Notes: generated by a model not told the origin, from the sequence alone. DNA of 64,000 nt from Acidobacteriota bacterium (GCA_014584695.1 JACTMI010000034.1:35369-99368), one strand, 5' to 3'; numbered from the stretch's first letter, positions 36,389 to 45,598 are shown. Made by a program: numbers and translations.

Positions 36389-36445
36389 CCGGCACTTCGG
36401 GGCGAACTGCCGCGCCGGGGCCCCGAGCGCCCGGCGCGGCCAGGA

Positions 36446-37369
36446 TCACTGGTTGATCTGAACGATGTTCGAGGCGGTGTCGGTACCGGTGCTGTTGCGC
36501 ACCGTGAGCGTGACGACGTAGCGGCCCGGCGCCGAGTAGCTGTGCACCGGGTTGCGCTGGGTGGAGACCGGGGTCTGATCCCCGAAGTCCCAGGTCCAGC
36601 CAGTCGGACCGCCGGTCGAGGTGTCGTTGAAGGTCACGGTGAGCCCGACGACCTGGAAGGTGAACGCCGCCCGCGGCGGACGCTGGATGCCGACCTGGAA
36701 GGTCCGCGAGATGATCCCGCCCCCGGAGCCGCCCACCTCCGCGACGACGTCGAAGGCGTTGTCGCCGATGTTCTGGAGGTCCGCCGCGGTCACGGTGAGG
36801 TCGTCGCGCGCCTCGCCAGCCGAGTTGGTGACAATGAAGCGGCCGCCGGAGTCGAGCGTGCCGATCTCGGAGCGGAAGTTCACGGTGGCATCGGCCAGGG
36901 GTTGGGATTGGTCGTCCCGCACCAGCGCCAGCAGCTCGAGCTCGCCGCCGGTTTCCGGCACGCTCGACGGGGTCACTTGGAAGCTCATCGAGGCGGCGAG
37001 CTGCCCGACGGCGATCTCGAGCGTGACCGGCTCGGACGCCCCGGAGAAGGCGGTGACGGTCGCCGTTCCGACCCGCCCGTCACCGCGAAGCTGGGCGGTC
37101 GCGACCCCTGCCGAGTCGGTGTGGACGACCTGGGTCACCACGCCGATGTTGCTGCTCAGCCGGATCTCGGTCCCCGGGTTGACCGGGTTGCCGTTCGATC
37201 GCATGGCATTGATGGTGACCGTCGAGCTCCCCGTCTTCGGGATGCGCGTCGGATAGGCACTGACGCGCAGGATCGTGCCGCTCGGCGCGACGGGCGTCCC
37301 CTCCTCGCAGGCGGCGAAGACGGTGACCAGGGTGACGAGAGCGGCGAGACCTAGGGCGCGGCGTTTCAT
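36446..37369 (-). CDS. Lipoprotein with Ig-like and PKD domains
   Basis: 307 aa. A signal peptide ending in FAAC (about 17-20) marks a lipoprotein. Residues about 35-125 and 130-215 are bacterial Ig/invasin-like domains (SSTVTINAMRSNGNPVNPGT; ELLALVRDDQSQPLADATV). Residues about 220-307 are a PKD domain (GWTWDFGDQTPVSTQRNP, HSYSAPGRYVVTLTVRN). Such modules extend adhesins away from the cell. The ATG at 37369 lies 7 nt after a TATACT box, so the mRNA may be leaderless. It is separated from the pil operon by a terminator. Confidence 0.85.
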   Translation of the reverse strand: MKRRALGLAALVTLVTVFAACEEGTPVAPSGTILRVSAYPTRIPKTGSSTVTINAMRSNGNPVNPGTEIRLSSNIGVVTQVVHTDSAGVATAQLRGDGRVGTATVTAFSGASEPVTLEIAVGQLAASMSFQVTPSSVPETGGELELLALVRDDQSQPLADATVNFRSEIGTLDSGGRFIVTNSAGEARDDLTVTAADLQNIGDNAFDVVAEVGGSGGGIISRTFQVGIQRPPRAAFTFQVVGLTVTFNDTSTGGPTGWTWDFGDQTPVSTQRNPVHSYSAPGRYVVTLTVRNSTGTDTASNIVQINQ

Positions 37370-37376
37370 CAGTCGG

Positions 37377-37382
37377 AGTATA
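37377..37382 (-). promoter_or_regulatory. -10 box (TATACT) of a likely leaderless transcript
   Basis: TATACT on the minus strand with a weak upstream -35 (TGGACG, 18-nt spacer). The initiation point, about 7 nt downstream, coincides with the ATG of the Ig/PKD lipoprotein gene, which has no recognisable ribosome-binding site. Confidence 0.45.
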
Positions 37383-37448
37383 CGAACGGCCGGCGCAAAC
37401 CGTCCAGGCCGTGGCCAGGTAGAGCCCCGTCCGAAGCCGCCGGTCGTG

Positions 37449-37478
37449 AAAAGGGCCCGGCGCCTGGCGCCGGGCCCT
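37449..37478 (-). terminator. Strong Rho-independent terminator of the pil operon
   Basis: AGGGCCCGGCGCC and GGCGCCGGGCCCT arms form an almost uninterrupted hairpin with about 12 G:C-rich pairs. On the minus strand it is followed by TTTTCACG. It lies about 30 nt after the TIG lipoprotein stop, so it closes a transcript running from the pilM promoter. Confidence 0.8.
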
Positions 37479-37506
37479 GGAAGCACACCGCCGGATGGGC
37501 GGAGGG

Positions 37507-39192
37507 TCAGTCGTTGATGCAGACGTTGGCCGGGGTCACCAGGAAGGCTCCGGCCAAGGTGTTCGTGCAGCCGGTGGTGGGGCTGGTGACGCGAATGGCG
37601 GCGGCGGTGGCCGTGCAGCGCGTTCCGAGCACGGTGTCGCCATCGTCGTCGCAAGTGCCGGAGCAGATCACGGTGTTCGGGATCGCCGGCGTGGTGGCCG
37701 AGATCGTCGACGAGGTGATCGCGCCCACTCCCGCGGAGAACGCCTGGCCACCGATCACGAACTCGACGATCGAGGGCGAGGTGAAGTTGGTGCCCGAGAT
37801 GGTGACGTTCGTGCCGCCGTTCTGGCTACCGCTCGACGGCGCGATGCCGGTGATGATCGGACGCGGCGCCCGGTAGGTGTAGTTCGGACCGGTCCCGCCG
37901 TTCCCGCTCTCGATATTCGTCACCTGCGATGGTCCCGTGACGTCGGCGCAGTTGGTGATCACGACCGGTACGGTGCGGACGACGATCTCCGTCCCGGACA
38001 CCGAGAGGACCTGCTGCGCGACGTTCGCCAGGCTGACGGCGACCGGCTCGTCGAACCCCTGCCCGAAGAGCGTCACCATCTGACCTCCGGTCGCGGGACC
38101 CTCGCCCGGACCGATCGACGTGATCAGCACCGCGACGCCGTAGCGGAAGGCGCCGACGGCCAGCGCGCTGCGTCCGGTATTGAGGTTCGTCACCCGGATG
38201 TCGACGAGCTGGTTGAGGTTGCCCTGGCCGAAGGAGATCGCCGCCGGCGTCAGAACCACGATCCGGGTGCGCGAGACCGAGATGACTTGGGCCTCGACCT
38301 GGATGCCGGAGCGGCCGAACTGCACCTGGACCGGCGCCTCGAAGCCGTCGCCGTTGATGGCGACCTGCGTGCCGCCTTCGTTCGGGCCCGTCGCCGGCGT
38401 CACCGAGAAGATGATCGGCTGCAGGATCTGCCCGCCGCCGCCGTTCGAGTACGAATAGGCGTTGGGCAGCGTGTCGCTCGCCTGGCCGGGCTCGTTCAGG
38501 TTGGTCGTCACCGTCACCGCGACGGTCTGGTTGCAAGCCGCCGGGTTGGTGCCGCAGGTGTTCAGGCTGGTCACCAGCGGCGGCACGGTGACGCGGATCT
38601 GCGACCCGGTGGCCGAGCGGATCACGGCCGGGATGCCGCCGAAGAGCACGCGCAACGGGTCGCTGAAGCCGCCGCCGTGGATGATCGCCTCCTCGCCACC
38701 CAGCGGACCGCCGACGTTCGGCGAGATGGCCGAGAGGAAGAAGGTCGCCGTGATCTCCTCGGCGATCCGAATGGTGCCGAAGCCGACCGACCCGGAGACC
38801 TGAGCGCGAATGGTCGCCGTGCCGATGGTCCCGCCGGGGAAGAAGACCACCTGGACCTGGCCGTTGATCAGCTCCGGCTCCAGGGTCTGCGGGCCGCTCG
38901 CGCTGCCGAACGAACCGAGGGTGGTCGTCAGCGTCACCTTGGTGAGGTTGGGCGCCGGCGCGCCCGTGTCCGTACGGGTCGCGCGGATGGTCACCGTCGC
39001 GAAGTCGTTACTGCCCGCGGTCAGCGAGGCCGCCGTCGAGGTCACGGTGACGGCGTAGGTGACCGGCGCCGTCGGCGGCACCGGGGACGCCGGTGGCGCG
39101 GTCGGGGACTTCGGGTCGTCGGAGCCGCAAGCTCCCAGCAGCAGCCCGGCGAATCCGAGGAGGATCGGGGTGATTCCAGTCTTGACTCTCAT
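37507..39192 (-). CDS. Large lipoprotein with IPT/TIG domains
   Basis: 561 aa. The ATG at 39192 is preceded by GGAGAT; an in-frame upstream start is rejected because it leads into the previous gene's region. A lipobox LGAC (about 17-20) is followed by a Pro-rich linker, an Ig-like domain (about 45-150) and at least three IPT/TIG domains (SAISPNVGGPLGGEEAIIHG; FSVTPATGPNEGGTQVAING; TGIAPSSGSQNGGTNVTISG). TIG modules are extracellular adhesin or receptor folds. It is the last gene of the pilMNOPQ transcript, so it may be presented with or exported near the type IV pilus. Confidence 0.87.
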   Translation of the reverse strand: MRVKTGITPILLGFAGLLLGACGSDDPKSPTAPPASPVPPTAPVTYAVTVTSTAASLTAGSNDFATVTIRATRTDTGAPAPNLTKVTLTTTLGSFGSASGPQTLEPELINGQVQVVFFPGGTIGTATIRAQVSGSVGFGTIRIAEEITATFFLSAISPNVGGPLGGEEAIIHGGGFSDPLRVLFGGIPAVIRSATGSQIRVTVPPLVTSLNTCGTNPAACNQTVAVTVTTNLNEPGQASDTLPNAYSYSNGGGGQILQPIIFSVTPATGPNEGGTQVAINGDGFEAPVQVQFGRSGIQVEAQVISVSRTRIVVLTPAAISFGQGNLNQLVDIRVTNLNTGRSALAVGAFRYGVAVLITSIGPGEGPATGGQMVTLFGQGFDEPVAVSLANVAQQVLSVSGTEIVVRTVPVVITNCADVTGPSQVTNIESGNGGTGPNYTYRAPRPIITGIAPSSGSQNGGTNVTISGTNFTSPSIVEFVIGGQAFSAGVGAITSSTISATTPAIPNTVICSGTCDDDGDTVLGTRCTATAAAIRVTSPTTGCTNTLAGAFLVTPANVCIND

Positions 39193-39208
39193 CGGATGAT
39201 CTCCGTCG

Positions 39209-39757
39209 TCACGGTACGAACTGAATGGTGAAGCCGCGATTCGGTCCGGTGTCCACTGGATCGCCCGACAGGGTGCGGCCATAGAAACGCAGCCACAGGT
39301 TGAGGACGACCACTTGGCTGCCGGTCTCGCGATCGAAGCCCACTTCGGCGAGGTCCTTGAGCGCGGGGTAGGTGAGCTGTGCCAGCCGCATCACCGGCAG
39401 CTCGCCGTACTGGAAGCTGCCGTTGACCGGCACGACGGCCGGCCTCGGCTCCACCAGCGGCTGCGGCACCCGCGATCCGGTGTCGTTGCGCGTGTAGGTG
39501 ACCTCGAAGGACTGGATCTCGACGTTCATCAAGGGGCTGGTCGCGCTGTTGGGCGCCTTGACGATGTTCTGGACCGTCAGGCTGGGAATGCGCAACGAAT
39601 CCCCCGTGCCCGAGATGCTGACGGAGGTCGGCAACTGGTCGAAGTTGCTGATCGACAGCAGGACGCCGCCGCCGTCGGTCTTGTCGGTGCGCGCCTCGCA
39701 GCCCAGGAAGGCCAGGGCCACGCCGGTGAGTGCGAGGGTCTTGATCACGCGGTTCAT
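39209..39757 (-). CDS. Lipoprotein of unknown function in the pil operon
   Basis: 182 aa. Signal with lipobox LGC (about 18-20; TLALTGVALAFLGCEAR). The rest is beta-rich with no recognisable family. AGAGGAGC lies before the ATG at 39757. It starts 22 nt after pilQ and stops 16 nt before the TIG lipoprotein gene, so the three are probably co-transcribed. A role in anchoring the secretin or as an accessory outer-membrane protein is only an inference from position. Confidence 0.75.
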   Translation of the reverse strand: MNRVIKTLALTGVALAFLGCEARTDKTDGGGVLLSISNFDQLPTSVSISGTGDSLRIPSLTVQNIVKAPNSATSPLMNVEIQSFEVTYTRNDTGSRVPQPLVEPRPAVVPVNGSFQYGELPVMRLAQLTYPALKDLAEVGFDRETGSQVVVLNLWLRFYGRTLSGDPVDTGPNRGFTIQFVP

Positions 39758-39779
39758 CTTGGGCTCCTCTCCCGCGCCG

Positions 39780-42347
39780 TCAGAGCTTGATCACCCGCGG
39801 GGTGATGAAGATCAGCAGTTCTTCGTTCTCGTCCTGGCGCCGCTTGTTCTTGAACAGGTGGCCGAGCAGCGGGACGTTGGACAACCCTGGCACGCGGTCC
39901 TGGCCCTGGTCGGTCGATACCTCGTAGATGCCGCCGATGACCGTCGTGCCGCCGTCGCGCACGATCACGCGCGTCTGGGCTTCCTTGGTGGCGATCGGGG
40001 CGTTGGTCGCTCCCACCACCGCGAAGGCGAGCTGGGGCTCGCGCTTCTGGATGTTGATGTCCATCAACACCGTGCCCTCGGCGGTGACGTGCGGCGTCAC
40101 CTGCAGCCGGAGGGTGGCGTTGACGAACTGGACCGAGACCGTGTTGTTGGCCACCGTCTGGATCGGGATCTGCAGGCCGCTCTGGATGGTCGCCGACTCG
40201 TTGTTGAGCGTGGCGATCTTGGGCGCGGACAGGACGTTGATCAGGCCTTCCCCTTCCGCCGCCTGCAGTCGGGCGTCGAGGTTGAAGGTGTTGAGGACGT
40301 TGCCGAGGGCCAGGTCGACGAAGCCGTTGGCGCCGCCGGTCAGCAGGCTGACGCCACCGGAAGCGTCGACGTTGTTCGGGAACACCAGCCCGGTGGTGTT
40401 GCCGTGGGCGGCGTCGGCGATGGCGTCGAATCCCCACCGGATGCCGAGCGAGCGGCTGAAGCGCTTCGTCGTCTCGACGATCCGCGCCTCGATCATCACC
40501 TGCGGCTCCGGGATGTCGAGCGTCTCGATCACCGCGATCACGGTGTCGATGTAGTTCGGCAGCTCCTTGATGATCAGCGTGTTGGTCCGGTTGTCGACGG
40601 TGACGGTGCCGCGCTGGGAGAGCAAGCCGCCACCAGCGGCGCGAGACCCGGACTGAAGGATGCGCGCCATCTGCTGGGCGGTCGAATAGGAGAGGCGCTT
40701 GACCACCGTGCGGAGCGGCACCGACAGCGCCTGGGCCTGCGCCAGAGCCTGCGCTCTCCGGGCCTCGGCCTCGAGGATCGTGACCGGCGCGATGCGCATG
40801 ATGTTGCCATCGAGCTCGTAGCCGAGGCCGTTGATCTTCAGGATCTGGTCGAGCGCCTGGTCCCAGGGCACGCTCTCGAGCACCACGGTCACGGTGCCGC
40901 GCACCCCCGGCTGGACGACGATGTTGAGCCCGGAGATCTTGGCGAAAGAGCGCAGGACGTCGCGGACGTCGGCGTCCTTGAGGTCGAGAGAGATCGCTTC
41001 GCCGACGTAGACCTTCCGCTGCCCGCCCACGGTCTGCTTCTCGTAGGCCGGCGAAGAGCTCTCGGCGCGCGGGGTCGGCGCGGGCGCCTGCACGTCGGCG
41101 GCTTCGAAGGCGGCCACCGTCGGCGGCGGCTCGGCGCGTCGCGCCGGCGGCGCGACCGCCGGGGAGCCGAAGGCGGCGACGTCCGAGGTCGCGAGCGCCG
41201 CCGGCTCCGGGCTCGCCGCCGCTTGGACCGACGCGGGCTCGGGCTCGACTGCCGCGACCGGGGCATCCTCCCAGGCCGTGACGGCTTCGACGGTCGAGGC
41301 CGGTGTCGGCCGACCGAGGTCTTCGGCGAGCGTCGTCTGGCCCGGAGCCGTCGGCTCGCCGAAGCGGATCAGCAGGCCATTCGCGGTCCGCTCGACCGTG
41401 GGTGCCTCTTGGCCCGCGAGATCGAAGACGACGCGGGAGACCGGCTGCGGCTGGGGCTTGAACTGCGAGACGCGGACGCGCGAGACCGCCGCGCCGTCGA
41501 GCGTCCACACTCCGCGGGAGGTGGCGTTGACCGCCCCGTCGAGATCGATCACGAACCGGTCCGGGTTCTCCAGGCGGAACGTCGAGAAGGCGAATTCGCC
41601 GTCGCCGGCGATGCGGATCCGGGCCCGGGCGCCGTCCGCGAGAACCTCGACGCCGTCGAGCCGGGTGGCGATCCGGCCGCTGGGCGCTGGCGCGAACGCC
41701 GGATGGTCCGCGGTTCCGAGCGCGCTCGGCGCGGGCTCCACCGCGGCGCGGGCCGGCTGCGGTTCGGCGGCCGCCGGCATCATCGGCGCCATCGGCGCCA
41801 TCGGCTCGGCCGGAGCGGATACTGGCTCCGCCGCCGCGGCGCGCGTGGCCGTGGCCGGCACCGTCGCGCTGGCCACGAGGTCGATGCTCAATCCACGACC
41901 AGCGGCGGCCAGGGAGTGCTCGGCCTCTTCCCTCGTGGTGATGACCAGGCGGGTCATCGGCCGGTCGCCGCTCCCTTCCTGGGAGATCCGGACGGCGGAG
42001 ACCAGGCCGTTGGCCGGCGCGCTGTCGGCGACTCCGTCCGCGAGCTCGGTATTCGGCAGCTCGACGACCAGGTTGCCGTCCAGGTCGCGGTAGGTCGTCC
42101 AGACCAGCGCGCCGGTCGCTGCAACCTCGATCCGCGTCCCCGGAGCGCCCTCGATCACCTCGAGTCGGGAGAGCCGGACCGTTGCCGGCTTCGTCGCCGA
42201 CGCCGAGTCCTGGACCTCAGCCACCTCTGCGCCCGCTTCCGGCCTCGCCGACGCGCAGCCCGTCAGGAAGACCGCCGCCCCCAGCGCCGCGGCCAGCCCC
42301 AGCTGGTATCTGAGTGCCTTGTTCATCCTGTTCACCGCGTCTCCCAT
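39780..42347 (-). CDS. pilQ: Type IV pilus secretin PilQ
   Basis: 855 aa from the ATG at 42347 (GGGAGG 8 nt upstream); an ATG at 42326 is an alternative. N-terminal signal with a lipobox-like FLTGC. Two AMIN domains bind peptidoglycan (about 55-165 and 225-335: LSRLEVIEGAPGTRIEV; LDGVEVLADGARARIRI). They are followed by a secretin N-terminal domain (AISLDLKDADVRDVLRSF) and the C-terminal secretin ring (about 590-850: VPGLSNVPLLGHLFKN). It forms the outer-membrane pore for pilus fibres. Its AMIN count matches the PilQ architecture of Myxococcus-like bacteria. Confidence 0.95.
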   Translation of the reverse strand: MGDAVNRMNKALRYQLGLAAALGAAVFLTGCASARPEAGAEVAEVQDSASATKPATVRLSRLEVIEGAPGTRIEVAATGALVWTTYRDLDGNLVVELPNTELADGVADSAPANGLVSAVRISQEGSGDRPMTRLVITTREEAEHSLAAAGRGLSIDLVASATVPATATRAAAAEPVSAPAEPMAPMAPMMPAAAEPQPARAAVEPAPSALGTADHPAFAPAPSGRIATRLDGVEVLADGARARIRIAGDGEFAFSTFRLENPDRFVIDLDGAVNATSRGVWTLDGAAVSRVRVSQFKPQPQPVSRVVFDLAGQEAPTVERTANGLLIRFGEPTAPGQTTLAEDLGRPTPASTVEAVTAWEDAPVAAVEPEPASVQAAASPEPAALATSDVAAFGSPAVAPPARRAEPPPTVAAFEAADVQAPAPTPRAESSSPAYEKQTVGGQRKVYVGEAISLDLKDADVRDVLRSFAKISGLNIVVQPGVRGTVTVVLESVPWDQALDQILKINGLGYELDGNIMRIAPVTILEAEARRAQALAQAQALSVPLRTVVKRLSYSTAQQMARILQSGSRAAGGGLLSQRGTVTVDNRTNTLIIKELPNYIDTVIAVIETLDIPEPQVMIEARIVETTKRFSRSLGIRWGFDAIADAAHGNTTGLVFPNNVDASGGVSLLTGGANGFVDLALGNVLNTFNLDARLQAAEGEGLINVLSAPKIATLNNESATIQSGLQIPIQTVANNTVSVQFVNATLRLQVTPHVTAEGTVLMDINIQKREPQLAFAVVGATNAPIATKEAQTRVIVRDGGTTVIGGIYEVSTDQGQDRVPGLSNVPLLGHLFKNKRRQDENEELLIFITPRVIKL

Positions 42348-42398
42348 TTCGCTCGCCTCCCTCACGTGTCCCTCGATGTCGGAGCGCATGGCCGAGGG

Positions 42399-42959
42399 CT
42401 ACGGGCTGAGCTTCTTGACCACTTCCCGGAACGGCTTGATCACCGTCGGGTCGTTGACGATCTGTTTGAAGACCACTTCGTTCAGGCTGATCGAGACGAC
42501 GTCGCCGTCGTAGAGCTGGTCGCCTTCTCGAATCAGGTAGCTCTTCGCCTTGTTCGACGCCACGACCTGGGCGACGAAGCCGCGCGAAGTCTTGTAGATG
42601 CCGGTCAGGTCGATCTCCTCGATCAGCAGTCCGGCGATCCCCTCCGGCATCGGCCCCCGGAGGGCCTGACGATTCTGGCCGATCAGCAGCGACCTGAACG
42701 GGTCCCGCCGATTGCCGGGGTCGTAGGTGTAGCCCGCGCCGGCGAGCGCCGATTCCTCACCGGCGAGGATCTCGTCGATCTGGGAGCCCGGATCGGGCGC
42801 GGGGGCCTGCTCCGCCGGCGCCTCGGCCGCGCCTTCCGCCTCGTCCGTCGCGGGCGGAGTCTCGGTCTGCGCCAGCGCCGCGGCCAGCGGCAGCACCAGC
42901 CCGGCCAAGGCCAGGGCGAGCGCGCGATGCCACCGGATCGATGTCGTGCCGATCATCAT
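42399..42959 (-). CDS. pilP: Type IV pilus assembly lipoprotein-like PilP
   Basis: 186 aa. A signal sequence (ALALALAGLVLPLAAALAQ) without an obvious lipobox Cys, a Pro/Ala-rich linker and a beta-rich PilP domain (about 75-186: YDPGNRRDPFRSLLIGQ; IDLTGIYKTSRGFVAQVVAS). PilP links the inner-membrane PilNO complex to PilQ. The ATG at 42959 overlaps the pilO stop (ATGATG). Confidence 0.9.
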   Translation of the reverse strand: MMIGTTSIRWHRALALALAGLVLPLAAALAQTETPPATDEAEGAAEAPAEQAPAPDPGSQIDEILAGEESALAGAGYTYDPGNRRDPFRSLLIGQNRQALRGPMPEGIAGLLIEEIDLTGIYKTSRGFVAQVVASNKAKSYLIREGDQLYDGDVVSISLNEVVFKQIVNDPTVIKPFREVVKKLSP

Positions 42960-43570
42960 CGCCTCCGCCCCCTCTGGGCCCGCGGCGGCGGCGGCGGCTC
43001 CGCAGAGGGCTCCTTGTAGATGAAGGTCTTGGCGACGAAGCTCGCGTTGATGGTGTGCCCCTTGGTCGAGCGCGCCAGGGTCGTCACCTTGAGATTCTCG
43101 ATGTTGATGATGCGCGAGAACCGGCTCACCCGATCGAAGAACAGCGCCAGGTTGTGGTAGGTGCCGTTGAGCCGTATCGTGATCGGCCACTCGCTGTAGA
43201 AGTCGCGGTCGACGAAGTTGCCCGGCGTGAAGCGCAGCAGGTCGAACGCCCCCTGCTCGGTCAACTGGCGGATCCGCCGCAGCAGCTCCGGCGTGTTGCG
43301 CCGGGCGGGCAGAATGCGCAGCAGCTTGTCGAGCTCGAGCTCCAGGCGGCGCACCTCTTCGCGGAACTGCGGCAGCTTCTGCTTCGCCGCGCGCCCTTCC
43401 TGGATCTTCTGCTGCAGCTCGACCAGCTTCCTGTCCTTGGCGGCGATCTGTCGGTACTGGTCGGTGTAGACGAAGTACCAGCCCGCCCCGACCACCAGCG
43501 CGCCGAGCACCAGCCCGAGCGCGGCGCCGTAGTACCAGGGCTTGCCTTCGAGTCCAGTCTGCATCGCCAT
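42956..43570 (-). CDS. pilO: Type IV pilus inner-membrane protein PilO
   Basis: 204 aa. A single N-terminal membrane helix (YYGAALGLVLGALVVGAGW), a coiled coil (about 40-80: KDRKLVELQQKIQEGRAAKQ) and the ferredoxin-like PilO domain with PARRNTPELLRRI and a C-terminal Pro/Arg-rich tail. It forms the PilNO heterodimer that aligns the pilus machine. The ATG at 43570 has GGAG upstream and lies 5 nt after the pilN stop. Confidence 0.92.
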   Translation of the reverse strand: MAMQTGLEGKPWYYGAALGLVLGALVVGAGWYFVYTDQYRQIAAKDRKLVELQQKIQEGRAAKQKLPQFREEVRRLELELDKLLRILPARRNTPELLRRIRQLTEQGAFDLLRFTPGNFVDRDFYSEWPITIRLNGTYHNLALFFDRVSRFSRIINIENLKVTTLARSTKGHTINASFVAKTFIYKEPSAEPPPPPRAQRGRRR

Positions 43571-43575
43571 GGCCG

Positions 43576-44253
43576 TCACTCCGCCCCGCGCTCGTTCGTG
43601 GCCGCCGGCTTGGCCGCGGTCCCCGGGGTCCCGGTGGCCCCCGCCGCGCCCGCATCCGTCTCCGGCCGCTGCTTCTTCGCGAACGAATAGCCGAGGTTCA
43701 GCTTGAAGTCGTAGATCTCCGAGCGACCACGCTGGCTCCGCTGCGTGTAGTCCTGGAGGATCGGCTCGTTGAAAGCCTCGACCTTGTCGAGGTTGTCGAT
43801 CAAGTTCGCCACCGCCGACATGTTGAACGCGGTGCCGCGCAGGTTGATCGTCGCCGGCCCCACGTCCATGCCGGTGAGCCAGAGCAGCTCCGGCAGGGCA
43901 CGCGAGACGTCGTCCATGATCTGGACCGGCCCGCGCTGATTGTCCTTCAAGGTGTTGATGACGCCGATCTTGCGCTCGAGCTCGGCCTTCTTCGCCTTGT
44001 ACTCCTCGACTTCCTTGATCACCTGGGCCAGCTCGTCGACTTCCTTCTGCGCGACCGCGATCTCCTTGTCGCGCTTCTTGATGCGCTGGTCGAGCAGCAG
44101 CCACCAGCCGCCGGCGACCAGCAGGCCGAGCACGATGGCGGCGATCAACGCGACGTTCGCGAGCTCGGGGCCACCGCCTCCGCCCAGCGGCTGCCGCGCC
44201 CGCCGGGCGACGACCGGACGCTTGCCTTCGGCCAGGAGGTTGATCTTGATCAT
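43576..44253 (-). CDS. pilN: Type IV pilus inner-membrane protein PilN
   Basis: 225 aa. Begins MIKINLLAEGKRP, the cytoplasmic PilM-binding INLLP-type motif, with Ala where Pro is usual. One membrane helix (VALIAAIVLGLLVAGGWWLL), a coiled coil and a ferredoxin-like domain follow. An Ala/Gly/Thr-rich tail ends the protein. It pairs with PilO. Confidence 0.94.
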   Translation of the reverse strand: MIKINLLAEGKRPVVARRARQPLGGGGGPELANVALIAAIVLGLLVAGGWWLLLDQRIKKRDKEIAVAQKEVDELAQVIKEVEEYKAKKAELERKIGVINTLKDNQRGPVQIMDDVSRALPELLWLTGMDVGPATINLRGTAFNMSAVANLIDNLDKVEAFNEPILQDYTQRSQRGRSEIYDFKLNLGYSFAKKQRPETDAGAAGATGTPGTAAKPAATNERGAE

Positions 44254-44258
44254 GGCGG

Positions 44259-45314
44259 CTAACCTCCCACCTTGCGGATCGCCAGCCCCACGGAAACCGC
44301 CAGCATCGGCGAGACCGACCGGAGCCAGTCGCGATCGAAGTCCCCCTCGCGATAGTGGACCCGCCGCAGCGGGTCCATGAGCTCGATGGGCACGCCGAAG
44401 CGCTCGCGCAGGACCTGCTGCAGGTTCGGGGTCATCGCGCAGCCGCCGGAGAGCACGATCTCGTCGACCGGTCCTTCGGAGGAGGTGGCGGCGAAGAAGT
44501 CGAAGGTCTTCTGGATCTCGGAGGCCATCTCGTTCGACACCGCGTCGAGCACGCTGCGGGCGTCGTTGGGCGTGAAGCGGTCGACCGACTGGCCCCGCTT
44601 CAAGCGCTCCGCCTGCTCGAACGAGAGGTTGAACTCGCGCTGGAGGGCTTCGGTGAACTGGTTGCCGCCGAAGGAGATGTCCCGCCAGAACGCGGTCGCG
44701 CCGCGGGCCAGGATGTTGATGTTGGTGACCGAAGCACCCATGTTGACGAGCGCCAGGACCTTGAGCGGATCGACGTCGTAGTTGGTCTCGTAGGCGTTCT
44801 GGATCGCGAACGCGTCGACATCGACCAGCACCGGCGCCTTGCCCGCCTGGCTGATCACCGAGACGTAGTCGTTGACCTTGTCCCGCTTGACCGCCACCAG
44901 CAGGACTTCCATGTTCTCGCGGCCGGGCTCGCCCTCGGCGAGGACCACGTAGTCCAGCCGGACGTCGTTGATGTCGAAAGGAATGTACTGCTCGGCCTCC
45001 CACTGGATCTGGTCGGCCAGATCCTCCGGCGCCATGGCCGGCATCTGGATCTTCTTGATGATGACCGAGTGACCAGAGAGCGAAGTCGCGTACTGCGTCT
45101 GCTTGACCCCGGTCGCGTCGTTCAGGCGGTGAATGGCATCCACCACCAGAGACGAGTCCATGATCGAGCCGTCCACGATCGCCTCCGGCGACAGCGGCTC
45201 CACCCCCAGGCGCTGGAGGGAGTACTCCCCCTTGCGCTCCTTGAGCTCGACCAGCTTCATCGCCGAGCTACCGATGTCCAGGCCCACCAGACCCTTCGCT
45301 CGTGTGAACAGCAC
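44259..45314 (-). CDS. pilM: Type IV pilus actin-like ATPase PilM
   Basis: 351 aa, GTG start. Actin/FtsA fold: phosphate-binding VGLDIGSSAMKLVEL at the N-terminus, then LVNMGASVTNINIL and EIVLSGGCAMTPNLQQ. Binds the N-terminus of PilN on the cytoplasmic side of the alignment complex. It is the first gene of the pil operon, 62 nt downstream of a promoter. Confidence 0.95.
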   Translation of the reverse strand: MLFTRAKGLVGLDIGSSAMKLVELKERKGEYSLQRLGVEPLSPEAIVDGSIMDSSLVVDAIHRLNDATGVKQTQYATSLSGHSVIIKKIQMPAMAPEDLADQIQWEAEQYIPFDINDVRLDYVVLAEGEPGRENMEVLLVAVKRDKVNDYVSVISQAGKAPVLVDVDAFAIQNAYETNYDVDPLKVLALVNMGASVTNINILARGATAFWRDISFGGNQFTEALQREFNLSFEQAERLKRGQSVDRFTPNDARSVLDAVSNEMASEIQKTFDFFAATSSEGPVDEIVLSGGCAMTPNLQQVLRERFGVPIELMDPLRRVHYREGDFDRDWLRSVSPMLAVSVGLAIRKVGG

Positions 45315-45376
45315 GGTGCGATCGACCCCCTTCGGAAGAGCTCGACAACCGCTCGTGAGTCTTGATTCGGATTGGC

Positions 45377-45405
45377 AAGGTAGCAGTAACCTAAAGTGCT
45401 GTCAA
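45377..45405 (-). promoter_or_regulatory. Promoter of the pilMNOPQ operon
   Basis: TTGACA (45405-45400), a 17-nt spacer and TACCTT (45382-45377) on the minus strand. Spacing is ideal and the start point would leave a leader of about 55 nt. Same pair of boxes as the tRNA-Val promoter. Confidence 0.8.
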
Positions 45406-45532
45406 GCGGTTGGAGAATCCGCTGCCCAGTCCGGTGTGCAGTGATGCACACCCCCCCGCCCGACCCCGAGGAGGGTTGCAAGGGGCGGTCTGTTTCCCGC
45501 CGAGTTGCCCCGCGAGCGCGACGGCGAGCGGC

Positions 45533-45561
45533 TTGATCCGAGCGCTTCGCGCAGGTAGACT
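45533..45561 (+). promoter_or_regulatory. Promoter of rpmB
   Basis: TTGATC (45533-45538), a 17-nt spacer and TAGACT (45556-45561), about 38 nt before the rpmB start. One or two mismatches from consensus in each box. Confidence 0.6.
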
Positions 45562-45598
45562 AGGTCGGTTTGTTGGCCGCGGCCACGAGGAGAGCAAC

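Noticed and set aside
39498..43019. Plus-strand open frame of about 1173 codons opposite pilQ-pilP-pilO
   Set aside because: Antisense shadow; the minus-strand proteins have intact secretin and PilO/PilP domains.
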